64,000 nucleotides of DNA from Bacteroidales bacterium F22 (GTDB lineage Bacteria; Bacteroidota; Bacteroidia; Bacteroidales; Bacteroidaceae), in the NCBI GenBank assembly GCA_029541985.1, contig CP095414.1, forward strand, positions 868,001 to 932,000. Reading direction: 5' to 3'. The notes under the pieces are model-generated. The model made no database searches. It had not been told where the DNA came from and saw nothing but the letters and a program-made list of their open reading frames with translations. The translations under genes were made by a program, and so were the position numbers. Shown here in pieces: positions 8,337 to 17,859 of this stretch (its first letter is position 1; each line of letters opens with the position of its first letter).

Positions 8337-9875
8337 ATGGACAATAATGATATAATCATCCCTTCAACGGAAGAAATGAGATGCGGCAATGGTAACCAAT
8401 GTAGTGGTTGCTCATGTGGAGCTCGCAAGGAATTTACGCTGAACGATGGAAAACAAGGCCTATCCTCTAAGGGTGTGGGCGCTCAAGATATACAACTCAA
8501 TACTTATGACTATCTTGCTGATATTCCGGATGCTGGAAATACACAGAAGATGGTGGAGGTGCAGTTTAAAAATACGCGTAAAGGGTTTTATCTAAATAGT
8601 AGCAATATCCCTCTCCAAAAAGGGGATATCGTAGCTGTAGAGTCGCAACCGGGACATGATATCGGGCGCGTCACCTTGACTGGGCAGTTGGTTCCTCTTC
8701 AGATGAAGAAGGCTAACTTACGCAGTGATGCGGAGATTAAACGTATCTACAGAATCGCTAAACCGAATGACTTGGAGAAATACGAGGCGGCGAAAGCAAA
8801 GGAGCATGACACGATGATTCGGTCACGCAAAATCGCTAAGTCTTTGCTGCTGGAGATGAAAATCGGAGATGTAGAGTATCAAGGGGATGGCAATAAGGCT
8901 ATCTTCTACTATATCGCTGATGGACGTGTCGATTTCAGACAACTCATCAGGGTGCTGGCTGAGACATTCCGTATTCGTATCGAGATGAAACAAATCGGTG
9001 CTAGACAGGAGGCCGGACGTATCGGAGGTATCGGACCGTGTGGACGTGAATTGTGTTGCGCGACATGGATGACTAGTTTTGTCTCTGTATCGACCAATGC
9101 GGCTAGACATCAGGATATATCATTGAATCCTCAGCGGTTGGCAGGACAATGTGCTAAACTGAAATGTTGCCTCAATTACGAAGTCAATTGTTATGTCGAG
9201 GCACAGAAGAAAATGCCGTCTAGACAGATTGAATTGTATACGCAGGATATGACGTATTATTTCTTCAAAGCGGATCTATTGACGAATATGATTACTTATT
9301 CTACTGATAAGAGAATGCCTGCTAATCTAGTGACGATATCTGCGAGAAGAGCATTTGAAATTATCAATCTCAATAAGGCGAATAAAAATCCGCTTCAGTT
9401 ACAGGATGATACTTTCGTACCACCGACGAAGAAGTCGAGTGATTTACTTGATGAGACGGATTTGACGCGTTTTGATGGTAAGAACTCTCATCGAAATGCT
9501 AAGAGAAGGTCTTCGAAACGACCTCCTAGAACGAATACTAGAAGCAGAACAAATCCGAATCGTAGAGAGGGTGCGGCTGACCAACCTAGAGATAAGAATA
9601 GACGAGAAGGGTATCGGAAGAATAATCGACGTAGTGACGAGACTAAACCAGGGGAGAAAGCAATCAGACGGGGTGATGATTCACGCTCGAAAGAACCGCG
9701 TACGGATAGACCTCGAAACAATAATAGACGGAATAACCCACGTCGTAAGGAGGGAACGCCTAATGCTAATGGGGAGAGAACGCCTAGACCTCGAACAAAC
9801 AAACCTAAACCTACGGCTCCGAAAGGGGACAACCCACAAACTCCTAAACCTCAGGCTCCTAAGAAGGCTGAGTAG
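8337..9875 (+). CDS. ricT: RicT/PSP1-domain protein with long basic tail
   Basis: PSP1-superfamily protein related to Bacillus RicT (YaaT), part of an iron-sulfur RicA-RicF-RicT complex that affects RNase Y and phosphorelay activity; in Bacteroidota the role is unproven. The core spans about residues 70-320. It is cysteine-rich: an N-terminal 'CGNGNQCSGCSCG' cluster, then 'CGRELCC' and 'CAKLKCCLNYEVNC', good candidates for Fe-S ligands. Residues from about 375 to 512 form a low-complexity Arg/Asn/Pro/Lys tail with many RRxN and NRRx steps, likely disordered and nucleic-acid binding. gldH follows after 8 bases. Family call is firm; the partner proteins RicA and RicF are not in this window. Confidence 0.88.
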   Translation: MDNNDIIIPSTEEMRCGNGNQCSGCSCGARKEFTLNDGKQGLSSKGVGAQDIQLNTYDYLADIPDAGNTQKMVEVQFKNTRKGFYLNSSNIPLQKGDIVAVESQPGHDIGRVTLTGQLVPLQMKKANLRSDAEIKRIYRIAKPNDLEKYEAAKAKEHDTMIRSRKIAKSLLLEMKIGDVEYQGDGNKAIFYYIADGRVDFRQLIRVLAETFRIRIEMKQIGARQEAGRIGGIGPCGRELCCATWMTSFVSVSTNAARHQDISLNPQRLAGQCAKLKCCLNYEVNCYVEAQKKMPSRQIELYTQDMTYYFFKADLLTNMITYSTDKRMPANLVTISARRAFEIINLNKANKNPLQLQDDTFVPPTKKSSDLLDETDLTRFDGKNSHRNAKRRSSKRPPRTNTRSRTNPNRREGAADQPRDKNRREGYRKNNRRSDETKPGEKAIRRGDDSRSKEPRTDRPRNNNRRNNPRRKEGTPNANGERTPRPRTNKPKPTAPKGDNPQTPKPQAPKKAE

Positions 9876-9883
9876 ATATATTT

Positions 9884-10411
9884 ATGATACAGTTTAAAAG
9901 ATCTATCTTGTGCATGGTGCTGACAGTCATCGTACTGGCTTCGGTGTCGTGTGTCGATAGGTCTTTGTGCTATTTTCATTTTGAATCAATCCCTCATCCG
10001 TATCTCTGGACTGCAAAGGATAGCTTGTCTTTCGATTTTAATCCGTCTGACCAACAGATACTTGCCGAGCAGGCTCAACCGTCGCTGAAATGGACGGTGG
10101 AGGCAAATGCTTCTACTGATTTTGTTTTCAATACCCTTAGGGTGGAGATGACTCGTGTGGGGGATAGTATCTGCCTCAAAGATACGGTCAATATGCATGT
10201 TGTCACAGACAAGAAAGGGACCCCTATTCTACATTGGGGAGCACATAGTTATACTAGTGATGCGTATGATTTCCTTACGTGGAAAAGGGATACCATCAGA
10301 CGGGTGGTCATACGCCCTATCATTCCTGATAGCATCGCTTATGGAGGAAACCATTATTTAGGAATTACCGATATTGGGTTGTCCGTGCAGCGTCTATCCT
10401 CAAAAAGATAA
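9884..10411 (+). CDS. gldH: GldH-family lipoprotein
   Basis: Predicted outer-membrane or periplasmic lipoprotein of the GldH family, first known from gliding motility in Flavobacterium but widely kept in non-gliding Bacteroidales. The N-terminus is a lipoprotein signal: two basic residues, a hydrophobic run and 'ASVSC' with the lipid Cys at position 23. The remaining ~150 residues contain the GldH pattern, with a 'FNTLRVEMTRVGDSICLKDTV' region and the C-terminal 'HYLGITDIGLSV'. It overlaps by 8 bases' spacing the ricT operon and its 3' end overlaps the convergent rodA by 47 bases. No other gld gene is in the window, so a motility role is doubtful. Confidence 0.85.
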   Translation: MIQFKRSILCMVLTVIVLASVSCVDRSLCYFHFESIPHPYLWTAKDSLSFDFNPSDQQILAEQAQPSLKWTVEANASTDFVFNTLRVEMTRVGDSICLKDTVNMHVVTDKKGTPILHWGAHSYTSDAYDFLTWKRDTIRRVVIRPIIPDSIAYGGNHYLGITDIGLSVQRLSSKR

Positions 10412-11825
10412 ATAGTAATAGCGTAAATCCCCATAGTGATGAACCGCCATAGCTGAAGAAGGGTAATGGAATACCTATCACTGGGGTCAACCCTAATACC
10501 ATCCCTACATTGATGAACAAATGAAAGAGGAAGATGCTGAATACGGAATAACCGTATACGCGCCCGAAAGTCGTGGGCTGCCGCTCAGAGAGGTAGAGCA
10601 ACCGCAGGATAAAGGTCAGGTAGAGCAATAGAATGAGGCTCGAACCGAGAAAGCCTTGCTCTTCCCCTATCGTACAAAAAATAAAATCGGTGTCCTGTTC
10701 TGGCACATAATTGAGTTTGGTCTGGGTGCCGTTGAGGAATCCTTTACCAGTGAATCCGCCTGAACCAATGGCTATCTTACTTTGATTTACATTGTATCCT
10801 GCTTTCTTGATGTCTTCAATCATTCCCAAAAGAACTTTTATTCGTGTGCGCTGATGGTACTCCAAGACATCGGTAAAGACGTAGTTTGCTGAGTACAAAA
10901 AGCCGACTGAACCTAGTGTAAATAGGGCGACAAAAAAGAAGGGTAAGGCTCTTCGAGCAATCCATTGATAGAGGAGATAGATGGCTAGGGCTGCATCAAG
11001 AGTACCGATGGTATATACTTGATTGAAGGGGATTAGATAGATGGCTACGAGATAACTGGCTATCAATAACCCGATGCTGATGAGTCCTAGACGGATGGCT
11101 TTGTCGGATTTGATATGGTTCACGTACATCATCCCATAGGAGAAGAAGAGGATCAGTGTCAATACGGCATAGTAGCCGATGCTTGTGGTGCCTTCACAAA
11201 AGAGTTCTTCCTGAAAGCGTATCCCTATGACAAAATAGACGACGGCGGATACGCCGACAAATAGAATGGCTCCGGGCATCCCTTCTCGATAGAAGACCAG
11301 AAAGAAGGCTACATAGACGAGGGCAGAACCGGTCTCCTTCTGGGCAATAATTAAGAATAAGGGGAGCAGGATGGTTAGTAGGAGACGGATGCTGAATCGT
11401 GGTTTGGACATGTCAAAGCCGTAGCTATCGACCAAGCGGGAAAGGCAGAGGGCAGTTGCAAATTTGGCAAATTCGGCTGGCTGCAAACTGATGGGACCTA
11501 ACTGTAACCAGGAGTGTGACCCTTTCACGTCTTTAGCGATAAAGATAGTGGCTAATAGGAGGAGCATCATCCCGATATAAATGGGGAATGAAAAGAGTTC
11601 ATAGAACCGGTCCTCAATCATCAAGAGGATGAATCCTAGTCCTAAGGAACAGAATATCCAAATGAGCTGTTTACCAGTACGGCTATCGAAGCTGAAGAAG
11701 TCTATCTGACCAACTTCAAAACTGGCTCCACAGATGCTTAACCAACCGCATAGGATGAGCAATAAATACATACATATCGTTATCCAATCGACATGTCTCC
11801 ATACATTAACGTTCCGCGTTGCCAT
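10365..11825 (-). CDS. rodA: Rod-shape SEDS glycosyltransferase RodA
   Basis: SEDS-family peptidoglycan glycosyltransferase that works with PBP2 in the elongasome. About ten hydrophobic helices are visible. The conserved 'VPEQDTDFIFCTIGEEQGFLGS' region and, near the C-terminus, 'GIPLPFFSYGGSSLW' are SEDS signatures. I chose the Met at 11825 (MATRNVNVW...), which overlaps the mrdA end by 20 bases, over a Met 11 codons upstream; translational coupling to mrdA is likely. At 486 residues it is longer than E. coli RodA because of extra hydrophobic sequence in the middle, a feature I associate with Bacteroidales RodA. The 3' end overlaps gldH. Confidence 0.94.
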   Translation of the reverse strand: MATRNVNVWRHVDWITICMYLLLILCGWLSICGASFEVGQIDFFSFDSRTGKQLIWIFCSLGLGFILLMIEDRFYELFSFPIYIGMMLLLLATIFIAKDVKGSHSWLQLGPISLQPAEFAKFATALCLSRLVDSYGFDMSKPRFSIRLLLTILLPLFLIIAQKETGSALVYVAFFLVFYREGMPGAILFVGVSAVVYFVIGIRFQEELFCEGTTSIGYYAVLTLILFFSYGMMYVNHIKSDKAIRLGLISIGLLIASYLVAIYLIPFNQVYTIGTLDAALAIYLLYQWIARRALPFFFVALFTLGSVGFLYSANYVFTDVLEYHQRTRIKVLLGMIEDIKKAGYNVNQSKIAIGSGGFTGKGFLNGTQTKLNYVPEQDTDFIFCTIGEEQGFLGSSLILLLYLTFILRLLYLSERQPTTFGRVYGYSVFSIFLFHLFINVGMVLGLTPVIGIPLPFFSYGGSSLWGFTLLLFIFLRIDAARTTQYR

Positions 11826-13659
11826 AATAAATCTTTCTATTTCGTATATATTCTGCACGAGCTTTGCTCGCTTCTGATAGGGTTCCTGTCAAATATTGTT
11901 CCATAAGTAATGAGCCGATAGGCACTCCGAAGACGGCTCCATAGCCTCCATTTTCTACATAGACGGAGATGGCTATCTCAGGGTTTTCCTTGGGTGCAAA
12001 TCCCATGAATACAGAGTGGTCATGTCCCCTATTCTGAGCTGTTCCGGTCTTTCCACATACTTCGATGCCTGGAATGGCTCCGGCACGGCAGGTACCATTG
12101 AGAACTGCTTCGCGCATCCCATCTACAATATAATCATAGTTTTTGGTATCGATGGTGGTGCGATGCTTCTCTGTGTATTTCGAGTCTAAGGATTTGCCTT
12201 TGACTTCTTTCACTACGTGAGGTGTGTAGTAATAGCCGCGATTGGCTATCTGGGCACTTAAGTTGGCTATCTGCAAAGGGGTCAAGAGGATTTCTCCTTG
12301 GCCGATGGCGATACTGATGACGGTCAACCCATTCCAATGTCCTCGATAAATCTTATCGTAATAATCGGAATTGGGAATGAATCCTCGAGATTCACCTGGG
12401 ATGTCTATCCCGAGACGATAACCGAAGCCTTGAGAGACCATATGGTTCTTCCATACGGTGAGGGCTTTTTGTGAAGACCCGTATTTCTTATCTCCTATCA
12501 GGTGATAGAGTCCCCAGCAGAAGAAGGAGTTGCAACTGGTGGCAATAGCTGGAATAAGACTCAATGGTGAGGGGTGTGTGTGACAACCGACACGGAGGTT
12601 CTTATAGATAAAACCGTTATGACAAGGATATTTGGTGGTATATGGGTCTATGATGCCTTCTTGCAGATAAACTAATCCTTCAGCGGGTTTGAAGGTGGAC
12701 CCGGGAGGATAAGTTCCTTGGATAGATCGGTTGATGAGGGGTTTACGCACATTGCGATAGAGTTGACCCAAGTTCTTAGAACGGGCGCGTCCAACCATCA
12801 ATTCAGGAGAATACGTCGGTGAGGAAACCATACATAGGACTTCTCCTGTCTTGGGTTCTATCGCAACGATGGCACCGATCTTGTCTTTCATCAAGTACTC
12901 TCCTAGGGCTTGAACTTTGGCATCTATCGAGAGCACTAAATCACTTCCGGGCACGGGTTTAGTATCTTTCGTACCGTTTTTATAAGGGCCTTTGAGGCGT
13001 CCTCGGGCATCTCGAAGTAAGATTTCTACCCCTTTTTCACCCCTAAGAGATTTCTCATAGGAACGCTCGATTCCTTGTTTACCGATATAGTCGCCGCGAC
13101 GATAGTAATCGTCTTTCTTCAACTCCTTGGGTGACACTTCTGCGATGTCACCAAACAAGTGAGAGGCAATATTGTATTTGTATTGTCTAATGATCCGTTT
13201 ACTGATATAGAATCCGGGAAAACGAAATAGCTTCTCTTGAAATTCACCGATGTCTTGAGGAGATACCTGGGTCATGAAGAGCTGCTGGGTGTAGCGAGAA
13301 TACCCTGGATTTTTTCGGGGGTTGCGTATCCGAGTCATCTGCTCTTGGAAATAGGCTTTGGTGATATGCAAAGAGCGGCATAGCTCAAGGGTGTCGATAT
13401 TGTTTTCGGCTTCTTTGAGCACTACGGAAATATCGTATGCAGGTTGGTTATAGACTAGGAGTTCTCCGTTGCGGTCATACATCATCCCACGAGAAGGCGT
13501 GATGATATTGTGATAGAGGGCGTTGCTGTCTGCATACTTCTTGTAGTCTTGACTGACTATCTGCAGATTAAAAAGACGAATGATATAGATTAGGACGATA
13601 GCTACTGCTATGCCTCCTATTACAAATCGTCGTTTTTCAAATCTATAATCTTTTGCCAT
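11806..13659 (-). CDS. mrdA: Penicillin-binding protein 2
   Basis: Transpeptidase of the elongasome, partner of RodA. A single N-terminal membrane anchor (about residues 12-30) is followed by the PBP dimer/pedestal domain and the transpeptidase domain. The catalytic motifs are all present: SxxK in 'PPGSTFKPAEG' (Ser about 321), SxN in 'ATSCNSFF', and KTG in 'VCGKTGTAQN'. The length of 617 is normal. It lies downstream of mreD (58-base gap) and upstream of rodA (overlap), completing the mreBCD-mrdA-rodA set. Confidence 0.95.
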   Translation of the reverse strand: MAKDYRFEKRRFVIGGIAVAIVLIYIIRLFNLQIVSQDYKKYADSNALYHNIITPSRGMMYDRNGELLVYNQPAYDISVVLKEAENNIDTLELCRSLHITKAYFQEQMTRIRNPRKNPGYSRYTQQLFMTQVSPQDIGEFQEKLFRFPGFYISKRIIRQYKYNIASHLFGDIAEVSPKELKKDDYYRRGDYIGKQGIERSYEKSLRGEKGVEILLRDARGRLKGPYKNGTKDTKPVPGSDLVLSIDAKVQALGEYLMKDKIGAIVAIEPKTGEVLCMVSSPTYSPELMVGRARSKNLGQLYRNVRKPLINRSIQGTYPPGSTFKPAEGLVYLQEGIIDPYTTKYPCHNGFIYKNLRVGCHTHPSPLSLIPAIATSCNSFFCWGLYHLIGDKKYGSSQKALTVWKNHMVSQGFGYRLGIDIPGESRGFIPNSDYYDKIYRGHWNGLTVISIAIGQGEILLTPLQIANLSAQIANRGYYYTPHVVKEVKGKSLDSKYTEKHRTTIDTKNYDYIVDGMREAVLNGTCRAGAIPGIEVCGKTGTAQNRGHDHSVFMGFAPKENPEIAISVYVENGGYGAVFGVPIGSLLMEQYLTGTLSEASKARAEYIRNRKIYYGNAER

Positions 13660-13717
13660 GGATAGTTTTAATAGGGATAGATAGTGTATCTATCATGAGG
13701 AAATGGAGTAATATAAT

Positions 13718-14221
13718 CTAGATGTCTAGTGACCAGTGAAATATATAAAGCAGCCCAAATGTCAGTAGTCCACTAGCTAACACGTCTCGTAGGTAGATGC
13801 CTATCGTAAATTGTCCCATCTGCCCTACTCCAAGGAGAACGAGGACAAACAGAAAGATGGAGATGATGAGGTATTCGACGAAACTAGAGAGTCCCATGTT
13901 CTTGGAAGAGGGTACATAGGCGTCTACTTCTTCGAAGGTGGTACATAGTTTCAATAACCGCGGACGAACGAAACTGAGTAGTAAGGTGGCTGAGGTATAA
14001 ATCCCTGGGGTATTGCTGATCATATCGAGAAATAGCCCTGCAAAAAATCCCCATAGGAGGAGTTGATTGCGCCCAACGTCAGTAGGAAGGGTTAAGATGA
14101 AATAGATAAAGATGTAGGGTGTGGCTACTCCCCATAAGGCTATATGCGAAAAGACTAGTCCTTGTAACAATACAAAGAAAAACATCTTTAACAGTTGTTT
14201 GAGGAATAGAGGCAGACGCAT
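13718..14221 (-). CDS. mreD: Rod-shape-determining protein MreD
   Basis: Small integral membrane component of the cell-elongation machinery, linking MreC and MreB to wall synthesis. About five hydrophobic segments are visible in 167 residues, and the 'LLLWGFFAGLFLDMISNTPGIYTSATLLLSFVRP' stretch matches the MreD pattern (W-GF-GLF-D.....G..A). It follows mreC by 22 bases and precedes mrdA. Sequence conservation of MreD is low, so the call depends partly on position. Confidence 0.9.
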   Translation of the reverse strand: MRLPLFLKQLLKMFFFVLLQGLVFSHIALWGVATPYIFIYFILTLPTDVGRNQLLLWGFFAGLFLDMISNTPGIYTSATLLLSFVRPRLLKLCTTFEEVDAYVPSSKNMGLSSFVEYLIISIFLFVLVLLGVGQMGQFTIGIYLRDVLASGLLTFGLLYIFHWSLDI

Positions 14222-14243
14222 ATACTTAGTTTCTTTTTTCGAT

Positions 14244-15077
14244 TTATTCTATAGACGATTCTAACGCTTTGATTTCTTTAGTATCATATCGCCCGAGGAC
14301 AATGATATGGTTCAATATGGCAAAGTTACAACTTAGTTTGACGGTCAGTATGATGGATAAACCATCTACAGAACGGTCTATCTGGTTCACGGTACCGATA
14401 TTACAAGATTCGGGAAAAATACTCGAATAACCACTGGTGACGATGCTGTCTCCTAGTTCGACTTGTGTGTGAAGTGGGAGGTCGTATAATTTAGCTGTAC
14501 GACTGCTCTTGCCATCCCAACGCAAGATACCGAAGTAGTCGGTGCGTTTGACTTTGCAACTGATATTCGATTTGATATTGAGTATCGGAAGAACGATGGA
14601 GAAGTGCTTACCGGTCTTATAGACTACGCCTACAACTCCACCAGGACCCATCACGGCCATCTCATCTCTTACGCCATCGACAGAACCACGATTGATGGTT
14701 AGAAAATTCTGACTCTGAGTCAGGTTGTTGTTGATTACCTTGGCGGCAATGATGGTGTCCTTAGAAGATATAGGAGAATTCTCTGCGACGGAGGCTAATA
14801 ATGTCGAATCGATTGTACTAGCTGATAGCTTCTCTAATTTGGAATGTAATAGCATATTTTGCTCTAGAAGAATCTTATTTTCCTCTTGCAAATGCAAATA
14901 TCCTGTGACTCCAGATGATACTTCATATAATTTACCTGTCACATGGTTTGCTGACGTGAAAAACAGCCCCTCATGGTATCGATTAAATCGAACCATGAGC
15001 AAGAGAGCCACTAGTTCTAATAATAAGAATAAGAACCAGTGGTTATTGCGTATGAGGAACTGTATTAAATGTCGCAT
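14244..15077 (-). CDS. mreC: Rod-shape-determining protein MreC
   Basis: Bitopic membrane protein that scaffolds PBP2/RodA with MreB. An N-terminal membrane segment (about residues 13-28) is followed by a coiled coil (roughly 60-85, 'LQEENKILLEQNMLLHSKLEKL') and a beta-rich periplasmic domain. That domain has 'QSQNFLTINRGSVDGVRDEMAVMGPGGVVGVV', which is diagnostic of MreC. The start is 10 bases from the mreB stop, consistent with tight coupling. Confidence 0.94.
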   Translation of the reverse strand: MRHLIQFLIRNNHWFLFLLLELVALLLMVRFNRYHEGLFFTSANHVTGKLYEVSSGVTGYLHLQEENKILLEQNMLLHSKLEKLSASTIDSTLLASVAENSPISSKDTIIAAKVINNNLTQSQNFLTINRGSVDGVRDEMAVMGPGGVVGVVYKTGKHFSIVLPILNIKSNISCKVKRTDYFGILRWDGKSSRTAKLYDLPLHTQVELGDSIVTSGYSSIFPESCNIGTVNQIDRSVDGLSIILTVKLSCNFAILNHIIVLGRYDTKEIKALESSIE

Positions 15078-15086
15078 AGAAAGTGG

Positions 15087-16106
15087 TTATCGCATCAAGA
15101 ATGAGAATTTATCTACATTCTTAAGGGCTACTCCTGTTCCTCGAGCTACACAGAGTAGCGGTTCGTCGGCAACATGAAATGGGATATTTATCTTGTCTTG
15201 CATTCGTTTGTCAAGACCACGCATCAATGCACCTCCACCTGCTAGGTAGATTCCGTTACTTACGATATCGGCATAGAGTTCTGGTGGAGTGTTCTCAAGA
15301 GCACTCAATACTGCTGTTTCTATCTTTGCAATTGATTTGTCTAGGCAATGTGCTATCTCTTGATAACAAACTGGAACGGTCATCGGTAAGGCAGTGATTC
15401 GATTTGGACCATGCACGATATAGTCTTCAGGAGCATCTTCGAGTTCTGTGAGGGCTGCCCCTACATGAATCTTAATACGCTCTGCCATACGCTCTGACAC
15501 TTTCACATTGTGCTGACGACTCATGTATTGCTGAATGTCAGCAGTAAAATCATCTCCGGCTATTCGAATGGAACTGTTACATACGATTCCTCCTAGGGAG
15601 ATGACTGCAATCTCTGTAGAACCACCACCGATATCAACAATCATGTTGCCTTCAGGGGCTTCTACATCTAGACCGATACCTATCGCTGCTGCCATAGGTT
15701 CGAACAATAGATAGACATCACGTCCACCAGCATGCTCTGCGGAGTCACGCACAGCTCGAAGCTCTACCTCGGTAGAACCTGATGGGACACCGATAACCAT
15801 CTTCAAAGAAGGTGAAAAGAGATGTCCACGAGTGCTGACTTTCTTAATCAAACCACGCATCATCTGCTCACATGCATAGAAGTCGGCGATAACGCCGTCA
15901 CGAAGGGGACGAATGGTTCGAATGTTTTCGTTTGTTTTTTCGTGCATCTTCTTTGCACGGTCACCTACCGCTATCATCTTTTCAGTTCGACGGTCGAGGG
16001 CAACTACAGATGGTTCGTCTACTGCAATCTTACCATCATAGATGATGATGGTATTTGCAGTTCCGAGGTCCATTGCTATTTCTTGTGTGAAGGAAAATAA
16101 TCCCAT
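15087..16106 (-). CDS. mreB: Rod-shape actin homologue MreB
   Basis: Cytoplasmic actin-like ATPase that directs elongation. It begins 'FTQEIAMDLGTANTIIIYDGKIAVDEPSVVA', the MreB phosphate-1 region. It also has the 'IVDIGGGSTEIAVISLGGI' phosphate-2 motif and 'GIYLAGGGALMRGLD' adenosine motif. The length of 339 is standard. The gene starts 11 bases after purH, so transcription is probably driven by the promoter before purH, coupling nucleotide synthesis and cell-shape genes as in other Bacteroidales. Confidence 0.97.
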   Translation of the reverse strand: MGLFSFTQEIAMDLGTANTIIIYDGKIAVDEPSVVALDRRTEKMIAVGDRAKKMHEKTNENIRTIRPLRDGVIADFYACEQMMRGLIKKVSTRGHLFSPSLKMVIGVPSGSTEVELRAVRDSAEHAGGRDVYLLFEPMAAAIGIGLDVEAPEGNMIVDIGGGSTEIAVISLGGIVCNSSIRIAGDDFTADIQQYMSRQHNVKVSERMAERIKIHVGAALTELEDAPEDYIVHGPNRITALPMTVPVCYQEIAHCLDKSIAKIETAVLSALENTPPELYADIVSNGIYLAGGGALMRGLDKRMQDKINIPFHVADEPLLCVARGTGVALKNVDKFSFLMR

Positions 16107-16117
16107 AAATTCTGTTT

Positions 16118-17641
16118 TTAATGTTTGAAATGACGGCGTCCTGTCAATACCATTGACATGTTATGCGCATCACAATAATCAAATGATAATTGGTCTTTGA
16201 TTGATCCGCCTGGTTGAATCACTGCTGTGATTCCTTCTTTGTCTGCGATTTCTACACAGTCAGGGAATGGGAAGAAAGCATCAGAGGCCATCACTGCTCC
16301 ATGAAGGTCGAAACCAAACGATTTGGCTTTTTCTATGGCTTGCTTCAATGCATCCACACGGGAAGTTTGACCTACGCCACTTGCAAAGAGTTGATGTCCT
16401 TTGGCCAATACGATTGCATTACTCTTGCTGTGTTTCACAAGGGTATTTGCAAAAAGCATGTCATCGATTTCTTCTGCCGTTGGTGCCTTTTTAGTAACAA
16501 CTTGGAGTTCTTCTTTGGTTTCTTTTGCTACATCGCGGTCTTGAACCAATACGCCATTGAGCATACTTCTAAATTGCTTAGTCGTATGTACGCCGTCTTT
16601 TTGAATCAAGATGATGCGATTCTTCTTCTTTGACAATACAGCTAATGCTTCGTCATCATAACTAGGAGCAATAATCACTTCGAAGAATAATTTATGAATC
16701 TCTTCGGCAGTGACTAAATCCACTGGACGATTCGTTATAAGCACACCACCAAATGCAGAGATTGGATCTCCGGCTAAAGCGTCTTTCCAGGCTTCAAGAA
16801 GTGTAGGACGGGTAGCAACACCACAAGCATTGTTGTGTTTCATTACGACGAAACTGCTAGCTGGTAACTCTCCTATCAATTCTATGGCGGCATTGATGTC
16901 TAATAAATTATTGTATGAGATTTCTTTTCCGTGAATCTGGTCAAAAACAGTATCAAGTGAACCGTAAAAAGCTCCTTTCTGATGTGGATTCTCACCATAA
17001 CGGAGGGATTTCTTATCGTTGTATGATGCACGAAATGCACTCTCTTCATCTGCTGAGAAGTAATTGAAGATTGCTGTATCGTAATGTGAAGATACGGCAA
17101 ATGCTTCTTTAGCTAACCATCTGCGCTCTTCTAATGTGGTACTGGCCTCATCTTTAGATAGCATCTCAAGAAGGGGTGCGTATTGTGCTTTGGAAGCTAC
17201 AATGGCTACGTCTTTGTAATTCTTTGCTGCAGCACGTATCAATGAGATACCACCTATATCAATCTTTTCTATAATTGCACTTTCGTCTGCACCACTGGCT
17301 ACAGTATCTTCGAAAGGGTATAAATCTACAATAACTAAATCAATCTCGGGAATAGCGTATTCCTTTAATTGGGCATCGTCTTGTGCGGAGTCTCTACGAC
17401 TCAAAATACCTCCAAAGACTTTTGGGTGAAGAGTCTTCACTCGCCCTCCTAAAATAGAAGGATATGAGGTTAAATCTTCAACTGCATCGCAAGGAATGCC
17501 TAATGATTCAATAAACTGACGAGTACCCCCTGTTGAGAGTAGCTTAACGCCTTCTTCATGTAATTTGGTAATGATTTCATCCAAACCATCTTTGTGGTAA
17601 ACGGATACAAGAGCTGTCTTAATTTGTTTCTTTACTGACAT
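16118..17641 (-). CDS. purH: Bifunctional AICAR formyltransferase / IMP cyclohydrolase
   Basis: Catalyses the last two steps of de novo purine synthesis, giving IMP. The N-terminal MGS-like cyclohydrolase domain (about residues 6-145) includes 'GVKLLSTGGTRQFIESLGI' and 'GGRVKTLHPKVFGGIL'. The C-terminal transformylase has 'LRYGENPHQKGAFYG' and the catalytic Lys-His pair in 'VVMKHNNACGVA', plus 'VIQPGGSIKD' near the end. It is first in the purH-mreBCD-mrdA-rodA run, with a TATCTTTG box 48-55 bases upstream of the start. Confidence 0.97.
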   Translation of the reverse strand: MSVKKQIKTALVSVYHKDGLDEIITKLHEEGVKLLSTGGTRQFIESLGIPCDAVEDLTSYPSILGGRVKTLHPKVFGGILSRRDSAQDDAQLKEYAIPEIDLVIVDLYPFEDTVASGADESAIIEKIDIGGISLIRAAAKNYKDVAIVASKAQYAPLLEMLSKDEASTTLEERRWLAKEAFAVSSHYDTAIFNYFSADEESAFRASYNDKKSLRYGENPHQKGAFYGSLDTVFDQIHGKEISYNNLLDINAAIELIGELPASSFVVMKHNNACGVATRPTLLEAWKDALAGDPISAFGGVLITNRPVDLVTAEEIHKLFFEVIIAPSYDDEALAVLSKKKNRIILIQKDGVHTTKQFRSMLNGVLVQDRDVAKETKEELQVVTKKAPTAEEIDDMLFANTLVKHSKSNAIVLAKGHQLFASGVGQTSRVDALKQAIEKAKSFGFDLHGAVMASDAFFPFPDCVEIADKEGITAVIQPGGSIKDQLSFDYCDAHNMSMVLTGRRHFKH

Positions 17642-17688
17642 GTCTTTTTAGCTTATTTGATTAAGTGAAGTTGCAATAAAACTCAATG

Positions 17689-17696
17689 CAAAGATA
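17689..17696 (-). promoter_or_regulatory. -7 box for purH-mre cluster
   Basis: The minus strand reads TATCTTTG about 48 bases before the purH ATG. Since gaps between purH, mreB, mreC, mreD, mrdA and rodA are 11-58 bases or overlaps, this is the likely main promoter of all six. Confidence 0.6.
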
Positions 17697-17787
17697 CAAA
17701 CTATTTCTGGAATAACTTAGAAATCACCTCAATAAGGTTTGGTCATAAACTGCTTTTATTGTCAATAAAAGTAAAGTGTAGGGACAC

Positions 17788-17818
17788 AAAAAAAGATAGC
17801 AGGCAAAAGCCTGCTATC
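17788..17818 (-). terminator. Intrinsic terminator of kdgK-eda
   Basis: GATAGCAGGC and GCCTGCTATC form a perfect 10-bp stem around a 4-base loop; on the minus strand seven T residues follow. It lies 42 bases past the eda stop codon and insulates the purH promoter from the kdg operon. Confidence 0.92.
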
Positions 17819-17859
17819 TCACACTAACTTACAATCTTAAAATGATTGCTGAAAAACAA

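Noticed and set aside
9472-9897. Plus-strand frame overlapping the end of ricT, 141 codons
   Set aside because: It is produced by the repetitive Arg/Asn codons of the ricT tail read in another frame (RRE/RIDE-type repeats). No separate promoter or family match is seen.
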